DNA of 64,000 bases from Kribbella jiaozuonensis (GTDB lineage Bacteria; Actinomycetota; Actinomycetes; Propionibacteriales; Kribbellaceae): NCBI RefSeq assembly GCF_005233875.1, contig NZ_SZPZ01000003.1:124001-188000 (forward strand). Reading direction: 5' to 3'. The notes beneath the pieces were generated by a model. That model was not told where the DNA came from. It saw nothing but the letters and a program-made list of their open reading frames with translations, and ran no database searches. Positions 1 through 8,901 of the stretch are shown piece by piece. A program made the translations under genes and the position numbers. Within the stretch, counting starts at the first letter, position 1. The number at the start of each line of letters is the position of its first letter.

Positions 1-153
1 GAGGCCTGGACGCGGCTCCTTGCGGCCGAACTGGCGGTCGCGGACGGTGACACCGAGGTGCTGGAAAGGCACGGACCGGCGGCGTTGGAGATCTTCACCC
101 GCCTCGGATGCCGCATCGGCGGGCCTCGCGCAGCCCTGCTCATGGAACGCTAA
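1..153 (+). CDS. C-terminal fragment of an unidentified protein
   Basis: The window opens inside a gene. An open frame from base 1 encodes 50 residues and ends at a TAA at 151-153. The residues are Ala/Leu/Glu/Arg-rich and helical, with a stretch resembling the last tetratricopeptide-like helix of large LuxR- or SARP-type regulators (LEIFTRLG). That assignment is weak because only the tail is present. The next gene starts about 85 bp downstream on the same strand with its own ribosome binding site. Confidence 0.5.
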   Translation, partial: EAWTRLLAAELAVADGDTEVLERHGPAALEIFTRLGCRIGGPRAALLMER

Positions 154-239
154 GTCACGCTAAGCCATTGCGAAGACCTCCTTCCTAATGTCGTTGTCAG
201 TCCGGGAAACGTCCTGGGCCGAACGAATCAGGAGTGGAA

Positions 240-1643
240 ATGACAACGACGCAAGCGCGGCAGGACACGCTCGGGGAGGCCACCCTCGGTGAACTTGCCG
301 AAGGACTGCGTGGCGAGCTGATCCGCCCGGCCGACCCGTCGTACGACGACGCGCGGTCGATCTGGAACGCCGCGCATGACAAGAGACCGGCACTGATCGT
401 CCGGTGCAAGGGGGTGGCCGACGTCATCCGGGCCGTGGAGTTCGCCCGGAGCGAGGGGTTGACGTTGGCCGTCCGGGGCGGCGGTCACAGCATCCCCGGA
501 TTCTCGACCACCGACGGCGGCATCGTCATCGACCTGTCGCCGATGAACTCGGTCCGGATCGATCCGGACCGGCGTCAGATCGTGGCGCAGGGCGGCTGCA
601 CCTGGGGCGATGTCGACGCCGAGGCGCAGGCCTTCGGGCTCGCCGTCACCGGCGGCCTGGTGTCGTCGACCGGCGTCGCGGGCTTCACGCTCGGAGGCGG
701 GATCGGCTGGCTCGTCCGCAAGGCCGGCCTGGCGTGTGACAACCTCATCGGGGCTGATGTTGTCACCGCCGACGGCCGGTACCTGCACACGAGCGAGACC
801 GAGAACCCCGAACTGCTGTGGGCATTGCGGGGCGGCGGCGGCAACTTCGGTGTCGTCACCTCGTTCGAGTTCAAGGCGTACGAGGTCGGTCCGACCGTCT
901 TCGCGGGCCTGGTCTTCTACCCGGGCGATCGGGCAGCCGACGTACTGCGTGGGTTCGGTGCGGCGGCCGCGTCGGCGCCGGACGAGTTGTCCTTGGCAAT
1001 CAACCTCACCACCGCACCGCCGTTGCCGTTCCTGCCGGAAGAGGTGCATGGCAAGCCGATCGTCGCCGTACTCGGGATGTGGTCCGGGCAGCCGGACGCG
1101 GGCGACGCCGCGACCCGGCCGTTCCGCGAACTCGCACCAGTGGTCGCGGATCTGTTCGGGCCGATGCCGTACAACGCGATGCAGACGCTGCTCGATCCGC
1201 TGTTCCCGCGCGGCCTGCGGAACTACTTCCGTTCGGCGTTCTTCGGCGACCTCGGTCCCACAACCGTCGACGCGCTCGTCGCCGCGCATTCCGCAGTACC
1301 GAACGGTCTGTCGGAGCTGCACGTCCACCACCTGGGTGGCGCGATGGGCCGGGTGCCGGCCGACGCCACGGCGTTCGGCACGCGGGACCGCGAGTACATC
1401 CTCAACGTTGTCGCTCGAAGCGAGGACGGGTCGGGGTACGACGAGGTCGTCGAGTGGGCTCGTGCGGCGGGGAGTTCGCTCGGGCCGAGTGCGGCGTCGT
1501 ACGTGAACTTCACCGGTGAGACCAACGAGGACATCGTGCGGGCGTCGTACCCGGCGGCGACCTACGAGCGGCTCGTGCGGGTCAAGAACACCTACGACCC
1601 GACGAACCTGTTCCACCTCAACCAGAACATCAAGCCGAGCTAG
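240..1643 (+). CDS. FAD-binding oxidoreductase, berberine-bridge type
   Basis: This 467-residue flavoprotein has a PCMH-type FAD-binding N-terminus and a C-terminal BBE domain. The motif RGGGHS near residues 79-84 contains the His that usually carries covalent FAD. The segment TGGLVSSTGVAG has no Cys at the second attachment position used by bicovalent members, so single attachment is likely. The C-terminus YDPTNLFHLNQNI is the standard BBE ending. The ATG at 240 follows AGGAG at 230-234; a GTG at 234 is also in frame but too close to that site. The family oxidises alcohols, sugars or alkaloid-like substrates; the substrate cannot be told here. A second, frameshifted member lies at 24626-25893. 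Confidence 0.88.
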   Translation: MTTTQARQDTLGEATLGELAEGLRGELIRPADPSYDDARSIWNAAHDKRPALIVRCKGVADVIRAVEFARSEGLTLAVRGGGHSIPGFSTTDGGIVIDLSPMNSVRIDPDRRQIVAQGGCTWGDVDAEAQAFGLAVTGGLVSSTGVAGFTLGGGIGWLVRKAGLACDNLIGADVVTADGRYLHTSETENPELLWALRGGGGNFGVVTSFEFKAYEVGPTVFAGLVFYPGDRAADVLRGFGAAAASAPDELSLAINLTTAPPLPFLPEEVHGKPIVAVLGMWSGQPDAGDAATRPFRELAPVVADLFGPMPYNAMQTLLDPLFPRGLRNYFRSAFFGDLGPTTVDALVAAHSAVPNGLSELHVHHLGGAMGRVPADATAFGTRDREYILNVVARSEDGSGYDEVVEWARAAGSSLGPSAASYVNFTGETNEDIVRASYPAATYERLVRVKNTYDPTNLFHLNQNIKPS

Positions 1644-1646
1644 GAA

Positions 1647-2821
1647 TCAACGGGTGCAGGACGTCGGCGCGGCGCGTCCGGCGAAGCGGTCAGCGGTCCA
1701 GGCCAGGATGTCGGGCATGGCGCCGTCGTCGATGCCCTGCACCCACGGGTAGGTGTCGTGCTCGAGACCGGGGTACGTCTTGTAGGTGAGGCGGGTCCCG
1801 AGTCGGCACTCTGCCGCGGCGATCTGATTGGTGACACCAACGGGTACGACGGTGTCGGCCTCGCCCTGCAGCAACAGGACCGGTCCGCCCAGCCGCTGGT
1901 TCCCGGCGGAGTTGACCCGCAGGTACGTCCGGAAGGCGGGGTCGGTCGAGTACGCCGGGGTCACCAACTGCGGCCCGCTCAGATCGGCGTACGCCGTGAA
2001 CGCCGCGTTGAGGCAGCCGATCGCGGTGATGCCGATCCGCGAATACGCCTCGGGGCTGAGCAACCTCTCGGGCTGGATCCGGGCGTCACCGAAATGGGCG
2101 CCCTGGGCAATCATCGCCGCGAAGGCGCCGTACCCCGGAGTCGCGACGACGTGATCGGCGACCTCGGACAGGTTCGCGACCGGCGAGGTCAGGACCGCTC
2201 GCCGACGCCCATCGCCGCACCGCCACCCTGCGAGTGACCCCACAGAACCCATCGCGACGACAGGTCCGACCGCACCCGACGCGCAGCCTGCTGGGCGTAG
2301 ATGACATCGTTGGCCTCGGCCGTCTTGTTGACGAGCTCAGGCCGGCCGTCGGTACCGAGGCCCGCGTAATCCGGCGCGACGACCGCATAGCCACTGTTGA
2401 CGAAGTCCATCATCTGGTTGCCGTGGTAAAGGTCCTTCATCAACGACGGCGCACAGGGCCCGCCGATTCCGCTCGAGCCGTGTGCGTCCACGACGACGGG
2501 CCAGCCACCGGCCGGCGCCTTGCCCTTCGGCACCAGGACAACGGCAGTCGCAGCCACATCGCGGCCGGCCGAGGTCCGCGAGTGGTACATGATCCGGGTC
2601 GCCGGTCCGGCGGTGTAGTCGGTCGTCTCCTGCTTGCGAATCACCGACCCCGGTAGTGCCCACGGCAACGAGGCGGGCGGGTCGTAGAACGACGTCCGCG
2701 GTACGGCGTTCTGATGTTGCAGGTCCAGCTGGCATTGCACGTCGCAATCGGCCGCCTGCGCCGGCGCGGCCAGACCGGTCACCGCCGTAGCCGCGGCGAT
2801 CAGGGTGATGAGGTGTCGCAC
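1647..2821 (-). pseudogene. Secreted lipase (LIP family), disrupted
   Basis: The N-terminal part runs from a GTG at 2821 (GGAG upstream). It has a signal peptide (hydrophobic core ITLIAAATAVTGLAAPAQA), an alpha/beta-hydrolase core and the nucleophile elbow GHSQGGG. That frame hits a stop near 2189. The remaining part continues in another frame to 1647. It carries SPVANLSEV, the acid region GEADTVVP and the His region GLEHDTYPW. About 20-25 residues normally found after the nucleophile elbow also look missing, so the lesion near 2190-2205 is probably a deletion plus frameshift rather than a single miscall. The product would have been an exported triacylglycerol lipase or esterase. Confidence 0.75.
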
Positions 2822-2926
2822 GTCGATCTCCAAGAATGCTTGGACCCACCCCCAACGGGTTGGCCACCGCACTCCAGGACACAGCCGGCCTCCGCGCTTG
2901 TGACGTGCCGGCTCGTGATCTACCTC

Positions 2927-3154
2927 TCAGCGCTTGATGGCAGCCTCGATGGCGGCCAGCAGGACGCCGTCGTCGTCAGCCCGCCAACTGTGGGACTCCG
3001 GGCAGATCCACTGATCCGGCTCGGCCGGTACGACGCAGCCGAACAGGCGGACCTTGCCGGCCGCGGCCGCCTCCCGGGCAACCCGGGTCGGGAGGCCGTA
3101 GAGAATCGGCACTCCTTGCTGCCCACAGACCGGGCACTCCGGTGCGTTCGCCAT
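2927..3154 (-). CDS. Small protein with a zinc-ribbon-like CPVCG motif
   Basis: This 75-residue protein starts at an ATG. It has one CxxC pair (CPVCG, residues 8-12) and later single cysteines (FGC, WIC), spaced as in small zinc ribbons. There is no signal or membrane segment. Its function is not recognised. It lies between the broken lipase and the MarR gene on the same strand, 24 bp from the MarR stop. Codon bias is like the neighbours, which supports a real gene. Confidence 0.6.
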   Translation of the reverse strand: MANAPECPVCGQQGVPILYGLPTRVAREAAAAGKVRLFGCVVPAEPDQWICPESHSWRADDDGVLLAAIEAAIKR

Positions 3155-3178
3155 ACACCACAGCGTACGCCGTCGCGC

Positions 3179-3601
3179 TCACGCGAGGTCTGATACCAGC
3201 ACCTGCTGGATCTTCGTCAGGGCCTTGATCAGTTGGGCGCGTTCGGTCTTGGTGAGGGTCGCCGTGATGCGGTCCTCGAGCGCCTGGCGTTCGGCCTCGA
3301 TCGGCTTCTGCAGGGCCCGGCCGGCCGGAGTCAGCCAGAGCCGGACGAGGCGGTTGTCGTGCGGGTCGGGTCGCCGTTCGAGCCAGCCGGACTCGGCCAT
3401 CCGGGTGGCGAGTTTGGTCACGGCGGGCGTCGTGACGTTGACCGCGGCGGCGATCTCGCCCGGCGTACGCCCGTCCTCCGCCCACAACGCGGCCAGCAGA
3501 TGATCCTGCCCGAGCCGCAGACCATGGCGCTGTACGGCGGCGTCCGCCGCGGCGCGCAGCAGCTTGGACGTCTTGCTGTGCAACTCCAGGAACTCGGGCA
3601 T
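3179..3601 (-). CDS. MarR-family transcriptional regulator
   Basis: This 140-residue winged-helix regulator has the MarR signature: recognition helix around TPGEIAAAVNVTTPAVTKLATRM (about residues 50-72), then a wing with DPHDNRLVRLWLT. The ATG at 3601 is preferred because AAGGAG sits 7 bases upstream; the GTG at 3607 nearly touches that site. It is divergent from the NmrA-like gene at 3678. A perfect 14-bp inverted repeat fills the shared promoter, so it probably represses both genes and responds to a small phenolic or lipophilic ligand, as is usual for the family. Confidence 0.9.
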   Translation of the reverse strand: MPEFLELHSKTSKLLRAAADAAVQRHGLRLGQDHLLAALWAEDGRTPGEIAAAVNVTTPAVTKLATRMAESGWLERRPDPHDNRLVRLWLTPAGRALQKPIEAERQALEDRITATLTKTERAQLIKALTKIQQVLVSDLA

Positions 3602-3627
3602 CGACACACTCCTTGACGACCAGATCG

Positions 3628-3667
3628 TTTACCGGTTAACGTTTTCGAGGAATCGTTAACCGGTAAA
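3628..3667. promoter_or_regulatory. Candidate MarR operator between divergent genes
   Basis: TTTACCGGTTAACG (3628-3641) and CGTTAACCGGTAAA (3654-3667) are exact reverse complements separated by 12 bp. Each arm also contains the palindromes ACCGGT and GTTAAC, so two dimers could bind. The site ends just before the ribosome binding site of the NmrA-like gene and about 27 bp before the MarR start, a position that would block both promoters. Confidence 0.75.
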
Positions 3668-3677
3668 GGAGTTTGCC

Positions 3678-4502
3678 ATGCTACTCATCACCGGCGCCAC
3701 CGGACACATCGGCCGCAGGCTCGTCGACGAGCTCAACGACCGCGGCGCCGACTTCCGCGCCCTGGTCCGCACGCCGCGCGAGGATCTGCCCGCCGAGCAA
3801 CAGCTCGGCGACCTCGACGGACCGCTCGACCTCCACGGCGTCGACAAGGTGTTCCTGCTCGTCCCGGGCACGGGGCTCGACCACACCGTCAACGTCGTCG
3901 CCGCGGCCCGCGAGGCCGGCGTACGCCACCTCATCTACGTCTCGTCGTACGCCGTGCTCGGCGAGCCGATCCCCGCGATGGGGCACTGGCATCACGAGCG
4001 CGAACAGCTCATCCGCAACTCGGGGATCCCGGCAACGTTCCTCCGGCCGACCGGCTTCATGACGAACGCGGTCGACTGGCTGCCGACGATCCGCGCCGGC
4101 GGCTACGTGCTCGACCCGATCGGCCCGGGCCGCTCCGCACCCATCGACCCGGCAGACATTGCGGCCGTCGCTGCGACCGTACTGACCGAGGACGGGCACG
4201 AGAAGCAGGAGTACACACTGACAGGTCCGGAGGCGTTCACGCTCGCCGAGCAGGTCTCGATCCTCGGCGACGCGATCGGCCGCAGCCTCGACGTACGCCC
4301 GATCGAGACCCCCGAAGAGGCCGTCCGCTTCCGCTACCCGAACGGCGCGCCGCCGGACCTGGCAGCGGCGATCGTCGAGGGGCTGAAGCTCATGCGCGCC
4401 GACACGGTCGGCCTACGCACGGACACGGTACGCCGCCTCACCAGGCGCGAACCACGGACGTTCGCGGCCTGGTGCGACGACAACCTGCAGTTGTTCAAGT
4501 AG
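3678..4502 (+). CDS. NmrA-like NAD(P)-binding atypical SDR
   Basis: This 274-residue Rossmann protein begins MLLITGATGHIGRR, whose GxTGxIG loop (residues 6-12) binds NAD(P). It belongs to the NmrA/quinone-reductase-like branch of atypical short-chain dehydrogenases, often redox sensors or NAD(P)H:quinone reductases. AAGGAG at 3665-3670 supports the ATG. The gene is divergent from a MarR repressor with which it shares an operator, so it is probably inducible, perhaps by quinones or phenolics. Confidence 0.85.
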   Translation: MLLITGATGHIGRRLVDELNDRGADFRALVRTPREDLPAEQQLGDLDGPLDLHGVDKVFLLVPGTGLDHTVNVVAAAREAGVRHLIYVSSYAVLGEPIPAMGHWHHEREQLIRNSGIPATFLRPTGFMTNAVDWLPTIRAGGYVLDPIGPGRSAPIDPADIAAVAATVLTEDGHEKQEYTLTGPEAFTLAEQVSILGDAIGRSLDVRPIETPEEAVRFRYPNGAPPDLAAAIVEGLKLMRADTVGLRTDTVRRLTRREPRTFAAWCDDNLQLFK

Positions 4503-4549
4503 CTCCGCAGTACCGGCCTGGTGAGGCATGGTCAGTACTGCGCAGCCGC

Positions 4550-5416
4550 CTAGTTGGCTTCCTTCGTTGCCCAGTAGTGCCATTGCGGGGACGCGACTGG
4601 GGAGCGGGCCAAACCGTCCGGCCAGGTAGCCGGCAGGTCGTGACTCCGCGCCGCGTAGAGGATCACCTCCGATGCGGTGCGATCGCCGCGGACGGCGACC
4701 CGTGCGGCGGTCTCGGCACGCATGTCGGCGAGGTAGTGGATCGCGGGCAGGAACTCGGCGCTCAGCCGTGGACTGAGCCGGCCGACGGGTTCGTCGTCGA
4801 GCCGGATCTCCACCACGATCCGGTGCCGGTCCTGGATACCGTCCTCCTCCTCGATCGCGTGCATGGTGGCGTACACCCAGCACTCGCCTTCCGCCCGGAA
4901 GAACGGCGCGAGTACGTCGGGATGCACCTCGCTACCCGGTACGACGATGCCGCTGCCGGGCGGTAGCAGGTGAAAACTGCCCGGCGGGGGCAGGTTCACC
5001 GGTACGAGCATGTGCGGCTGCCCGAGGGCGACCGCGACACTGGCGTGGAACTCGGTGCCCTGGGCGCCTTTACCGTCCCAGTCCGCCGGCTCCCACTCAC
5101 TGACCCACAGGTGACAGGGAACCTGCGGTTGCAGGCCTTGCGCCACCAGTTCTGACAGCACCGGGTGGTACCGGTGCGCGTCGTCCCTCGGCAGATAGCC
5201 GACAACCTTGCCCTGCACCCGGACGGCGATCGACCGCGGGTCGAAACGGTTGTGCGGTTCCGGGACGAGGTCCGCCTCGGTGTCCAGATCTGCGCCACGC
5301 GCTGGGATGGGGTCCGGGAACAGGCTTCGGATCGCCTGCTCGTGCGGGGCCTCCCGCACTACTTCCTGACCGCACCACAGAGCGTCTCCCCACAGACTGA
5401 ACGGAATCAGCTCCAT
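4550..5416 (-). CDS. HIRAN-domain protein of unknown function
   Basis: This 288-residue protein has a HIRAN-like segment at roughly residues 45-90: EPHNRFDPRSIAV followed by VGYLPRDDA. HIRAN folds bind DNA ends or stalled forks when fused to helicases, but this protein has no helicase or nuclease motif, and many actinobacteria carry such stand-alone proteins. The rest has no motif I recognise. GGAGG lies 7 bases before the ATG at 5416, so this start is preferred over the GTG at 5437. It is divergent from ilvA. Confidence 0.75.
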   Translation of the reverse strand: MELIPFSLWGDALWCGQEVVREAPHEQAIRSLFPDPIPARGADLDTEADLVPEPHNRFDPRSIAVRVQGKVVGYLPRDDAHRYHPVLSELVAQGLQPQVPCHLWVSEWEPADWDGKGAQGTEFHASVAVALGQPHMLVPVNLPPPGSFHLLPPGSGIVVPGSEVHPDVLAPFFRAEGECWVYATMHAIEEEDGIQDRHRIVVEIRLDDEPVGRLSPRLSAEFLPAIHYLADMRAETAARVAVRGDRTASEVILYAARSHDLPATWPDGLARSPVASPQWHYWATKEAN

Positions 5417-5649
5417 TCTGTGCCCTCCAGTCCTCACTGACCGGCTTTACTCGGCTCATCTGTTCCAGGGGCCTGGTCGTTACACCGAGTGAGCGTATGA
5501 AAACTAGACTGCCCAGTGAAGAGCCGTTTCACGCATGGTGCAAGAGTCTGATGCGCAAAGGGTATGCGCCGGTCCGGACTGTGGACGCGGATCGTCTTGT
5601 GCAGCGAGCGAATCGGCGAAGATCGTGCAAATGCACGGGAAGGAACGTC

Positions 5650-6924
5650 ATGCACGGCAGTAGTTCAGTCGCTCGATCCAGCACCGTTGATGCGGCAGCG
5701 ATCGAGGCCGCGGTCGACCGTTTGGACGGTGTCGCCGTGCGCACACCGTTGCAACGCAACCTCCGCCTCTCGGAGCGCACCGGCGCGCAGGTCTGGCTGA
5801 AGCGGGAGGACCTGCAGATCGGCCGTTCGTACAAGCTGCGCGGCGCGTACAACCTGATCGCCCAGCTCGACGACTCCGCCAAGGCGGCCGGCGTCGTCTG
5901 CGCCAGTGCTGGCAACCATGGTCAGGGCCTGGCGTATTCGTGCCACATCCTCGGTGTCCAGGGCAAGGTGTACGTACCGCGGACCACGCCGCGGCAGAAG
6001 CGGGACCGGATCGCGGCCCTCGGCGGCAAGCAGATCCAGGTGATCGTCACCGGCGACACGTACGACGACGCCGCGGCCGCTGCCCTTGCCGAAGGTCAGG
6101 CGACCGGGGCAACGATGGTGCCGGCCTTCGACGATCCGAGAACCGTTGCAGGACAGGGGACCGTGGCCGTCGAGTTGATCGATCAGCTCGGCCAGGCTCC
6201 CGACGTACTCGTGGTTCCGGTCGGCGGCGGCGGGCTCGTTGCAGGGGTTGCAACGTGGATCGCCGAGCGGCATCCCGGCGTACGCATCGTCGGGGTCGAG
6301 CCGGGCGGCGCGGCGAGTATGGCGGCAGCGTTGGAGGCCGGCGAGCCGGTGAGGTTGCCGCACCTGGACAGCTTCGTCGACGGCGCCGCCGTACGGCAGG
6401 TCGGTGCGGTGACCCTGCCCCTGGTGCAGCAGGCCGGCGTGGAGCTGATGTCAGTGCCCGAGGGGCTGGTGTGCTCGGAGATGCTCGAGCTCTACCAAAC
6501 CGACGGGTTGATCGCGGAGCCCGCCGGCGCTTTGTCGACAAGTGCCCTGGGCAACGGTCTCGACGTACGTCCGGGTGAGACTGTCGTCTGCCTGCTGTCC
6601 GGCGGCAACAACGACGTCAGCCGGTACGGCGAGATCCTCGAGCGCTCGTTGGTGTACGAGGGCTTGAAGCACTACTTCCTGGTGACGTTCCCGCAGGAGC
6701 CCGGCGCGCTGCGGACGTTCCTCGACGGCGCGCTCGGGCCGGACGACGACATCGCGCTGTTCGAGTACGTGAAGCGCAACAACCGCGAGACCGGCGTCGC
6801 GCTGGTCGGTATCGAGATCAGCAACCGCGACGACCTCCCCGGCCTCCTGGCCCGGATGGAGGCCGCCCCGCTGGACATCGAGCGCATCAACCCGAACTCC
6901 CCCGAGTTCAGGTACCTGATCTAG
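5650..6924 (+). CDS. ilvA: Threonine ammonia-lyase (threonine deaminase)
   Basis: This 424-residue PLP enzyme converts threonine to 2-oxobutanoate and ammonia, the first step to isoleucine. KREDLQIGRSYKLRGA holds the PLP lysine; ASAGNHGQG and the glycine-rich loop VPVGGGGLVAG are the phosphate-binding sites; LLSGGNND is typical. The last 85 residues form one short ACT-like regulatory domain (HYFLVTFPQEPGALRTF), as in the short IlvA form. The ATG at 5650 follows GGAAGGAA. An in-frame ATG at 5497 would add a 51-residue tail unlike the family and is rejected. Confidence 0.94.
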   Translation: MHGSSSVARSSTVDAAAIEAAVDRLDGVAVRTPLQRNLRLSERTGAQVWLKREDLQIGRSYKLRGAYNLIAQLDDSAKAAGVVCASAGNHGQGLAYSCHILGVQGKVYVPRTTPRQKRDRIAALGGKQIQVIVTGDTYDDAAAAALAEGQATGATMVPAFDDPRTVAGQGTVAVELIDQLGQAPDVLVVPVGGGGLVAGVATWIAERHPGVRIVGVEPGGAASMAAALEAGEPVRLPHLDSFVDGAAVRQVGAVTLPLVQQAGVELMSVPEGLVCSEMLELYQTDGLIAEPAGALSTSALGNGLDVRPGETVVCLLSGGNNDVSRYGEILERSLVYEGLKHYFLVTFPQEPGALRTFLDGALGPDDDIALFEYVKRNNRETGVALVGIEISNRDDLPGLLARMEAAPLDIERINPNSPEFRYLI

Positions 6925-7163
6925 TGCTTGGTGTGTTTCGAACGTCGCGGGTCGTGCGGGTGAGTCCCGTCGTCCCAGTCCGTCTCGGGCCACAGGTTCT
7001 GTGTCCTTGGCTGTGGCTCGTGAAGGTCGGTCCGGTCGGCTGACGGCGGCCGCACCTCGGCCCGGCGTTTGGATCTCTTCGACACCGCCCCGGCGATCAG
7101 GGCGACCACGATCACCAGCGCGGCGACCGCGACGACGATCCAGACGATGGTGGTTCCGTTCAT
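6921..7163 (-). CDS. Small single-span membrane protein
   Basis: This 80-residue protein has one membrane helix (about residues 7-27, IVWIVVAVAALVIVVALIAG) followed by a basic stop-transfer SKRSKRR and a polar, acidic, proline-rich tail. The predicted topology is N-out, C-in. The last bases overlap the end of ilvA convergently. Its function is unknown; such proteins are common in actinobacteria and may tune the envelope. Confidence 0.7.
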   Translation of the reverse strand: MNGTTIVWIVVAVAALVIVVALIAGAVSKRSKRRAEVRPPSADRTDLHEPQPRTQNLWPETDWDDGTHPHDPRRSKHTKH

Positions 7164-7229
7164 CGCTCCTCCTCGGCTCGATGATCAGAACCCCCGGTAC
7201 CCGGGCCGGGCGCGGGTTAACGCCGTACC

Positions 7230-7466
7230 TCAGACCAGACCGCGGCGGGCTGCCCAGACGATCGCCTCGATCGCGGTGCTGAAGCCGAGGCGGTCGCAGA
7301 TCAAGCGGGTACGGCGGCGTACGGTCCGCTCGGACAGATCGAGCCGACGCGCGACCGCGTCGACCGGCAGCCCGGTCGCGAGCAGACGGAGTAGTTGCAG
7401 ATCGTCGTGGCTGATCTCGCGCGGCGGCACCCGCCGCGTTCGAAGTTCCTGGGGGAGCACGGTCAT
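7230..7466 (-). CDS. Tiny LuxR-type HTH protein at the end of the rhamnose operon
   Basis: This 78-residue protein is almost entirely a GerE/LuxR helix-turn-helix: DDLQLLRLLATGLPVDAVA, then LDLSERTVRRRTRLICDRLG. There is no sensor or receiver domain. The ATG at 7466 lies 5 bp after the rhaB stop, so it is very probably co-transcribed and may act as an accessory regulator. A longer frame upstream runs antisense-style through rhaB and is not real. The target is unknown. Confidence 0.75.
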   Translation of the reverse strand: MTVLPQELRTRRVPPREISHDDLQLLRLLATGLPVDAVARRLDLSERTVRRRTRLICDRLGFSTAIEAIVWAARRGLV

Positions 7467-7471
7467 ACGAA

Positions 7472-8893
7472 TCACCTGGTTCCGAACATCCGGGACTCGG
7501 CGGCGTCCCAGTCGGCCGGTTTGCCCTGCGGGGTGTAGGTCCGCAGGCGATGGGTGGAGCGGACCAGCGCACGCATGGCGGCCAGGTCCGGCAGGGGCTC
7601 GCCCAGTGCGCGAGCTTGAACGAGTACGTTGCCGAGCGCGGATGCCTCGACCGGGCCGGCAAGGACGGGCAGGCCGCACGCGTCGGCGGTGAGCTGGCAG
7701 AGCAGTTCGTTCTGTGAACCGCCGCCGATGACGTGCAGTACGTCGACCTCGCGGTCGGCGATCGACTGCGCGGATCGCATCGTACGTCGGTAGGCCAGCG
7801 CGAGGCTCTCCAGGATGCAGCGAACCGTGGAGCTTTTGTCGCTTGGCGGTTCCTGCCCGGTCGCGCGGCAGTGCTCCTCGATCCGCGCCGGCATGTTGCC
7901 GGGGGCAAGGAATTCGGGAGCGTCCGGATCGATCAGGGTGGCGAACGGCGGTGCGCCGGCCGCGTCTCGCAGGAGCCCGTCCAGGTCGTCGTCGGCCCAG
8001 ATCCGCTGGCACTCCTGGAGGATCCACAGCCCCATGACGTTCCGGAGGAACCGGATCCGCCCGTCGACACCACCTTCGTTGGTGAAGTTGGCCTCGCGCG
8101 CTTCGTCGGTCAGGACGGGCGCATCCAACTCGAGCCCGACGAGCGACCAGGTCCCGGAGGAGATGTACGCGAACCGGTCGTCGGACGCCGGCACCGCAAC
8201 CACAGAAGAAGCCGTGTCGTGCGACCCGACTGCAATCACCGGGATCCCGTCCGGCAGCCCGGTCTCGTCCGGCAGCACATTCCCGACCACATCCCCCGGC
8301 TCCCGCAACTGCGGAAAGACCCGGCGCGGAAGCCCCACCCGCGCGATCAACTCATCACTCCACTCGCGCGAGCGGACGTCGAAGAGCTGCGTCGTCGAGG
8401 CGTTGGTCCGCTCCACCCCGATCTCGCCCGTCAGCCAATAACCGAGCAGGTCGGGAATCATCAGCAGACTGGCTGCACCCTCCAGCTCCTCAGCGGCCAG
8501 CTGGTAGATCGTGTTGAACGGGAGCTGCTGCAGGCCGGTGACGGCGTACAGGTCGGCGGCAGGCACCTTCGCCAACACACGCTCCATCACGCCGTCGGTG
8601 CGGGAGTCCCGGTAGTGGACGGGGTTGCGGAGTAGGCGGCCATCGGCGTCGAGTAGGCCGTAGTCGACGGCCCACGAATCGATCCCGATCCCGTCGAGTG
8701 CACCCGCCGTACGCAGGCCGTCGAGTGTCGAGCGGTAGAGGTGGAGGATGTCCCAGTGGAGGCGCCCGTGGACGCGCACCGGACCGTTCCAGAAGCGGTG
8801 GATCTCGCGCAGCTCCAGGACGTGTGCGCCGACCTCGCCCAGCATCACCCGACCGCTCGACGCGCCCAGATCCACCGCCGCGACACGCTTCAT
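7472..8893 (-). CDS. rhaB: L-rhamnulose kinase
   Basis: This 473-residue FGGY-family sugar kinase phosphorylates L-rhamnulose to rhamnulose 1-phosphate. The N-terminal phosphate-binding loop is DLGASSGR (residues 8-15). GIDSWAVDYGLLD is characteristic of RhaB, GSHDTASSV is the second ATPase-core motif, and GGGSQNELLCQ the adenosine motif. It is the fourth gene of the leftward rha operon, 8 bp after the aldolase/dehydrogenase gene. Length and motifs are complete. Confidence 0.93.
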   Translation of the reverse strand: MKRVAAVDLGASSGRVMLGEVGAHVLELREIHRFWNGPVRVHGRLHWDILHLYRSTLDGLRTAGALDGIGIDSWAVDYGLLDADGRLLRNPVHYRDSRTDGVMERVLAKVPAADLYAVTGLQQLPFNTIYQLAAEELEGAASLLMIPDLLGYWLTGEIGVERTNASTTQLFDVRSREWSDELIARVGLPRRVFPQLREPGDVVGNVLPDETGLPDGIPVIAVGSHDTASSVVAVPASDDRFAYISSGTWSLVGLELDAPVLTDEAREANFTNEGGVDGRIRFLRNVMGLWILQECQRIWADDDLDGLLRDAAGAPPFATLIDPDAPEFLAPGNMPARIEEHCRATGQEPPSDKSSTVRCILESLALAYRRTMRSAQSIADREVDVLHVIGGGSQNELLCQLTADACGLPVLAGPVEASALGNVLVQARALGEPLPDLAAMRALVRSTHRLRTYTPQGKPADWDAAESRMFGTR

Positions 8894-8901
8894 GGCAGCG
8901 C

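Noticed and set aside
228..1616. Long open frame opposite the first FAD oxidase gene
   Set aside because: It is the mirror of a strongly codon-biased real gene, with Arg/Val-rich nonsense sequence and no family motif. Many similar long antisense frames in the window were dropped for the same reason.
5497..5649. Possible N-terminal extension of threonine deaminase
   Set aside because: The 51 extra residues are unlike any IlvA; the ATG at 5650 has a ribosome site and gives the normal length.
5438..5649. T-box or leader-peptide control of ilvA
   Set aside because: No specifier loop, T-box sequence or Ile/Thr/Val-rich short frame could be found in the upstream region.
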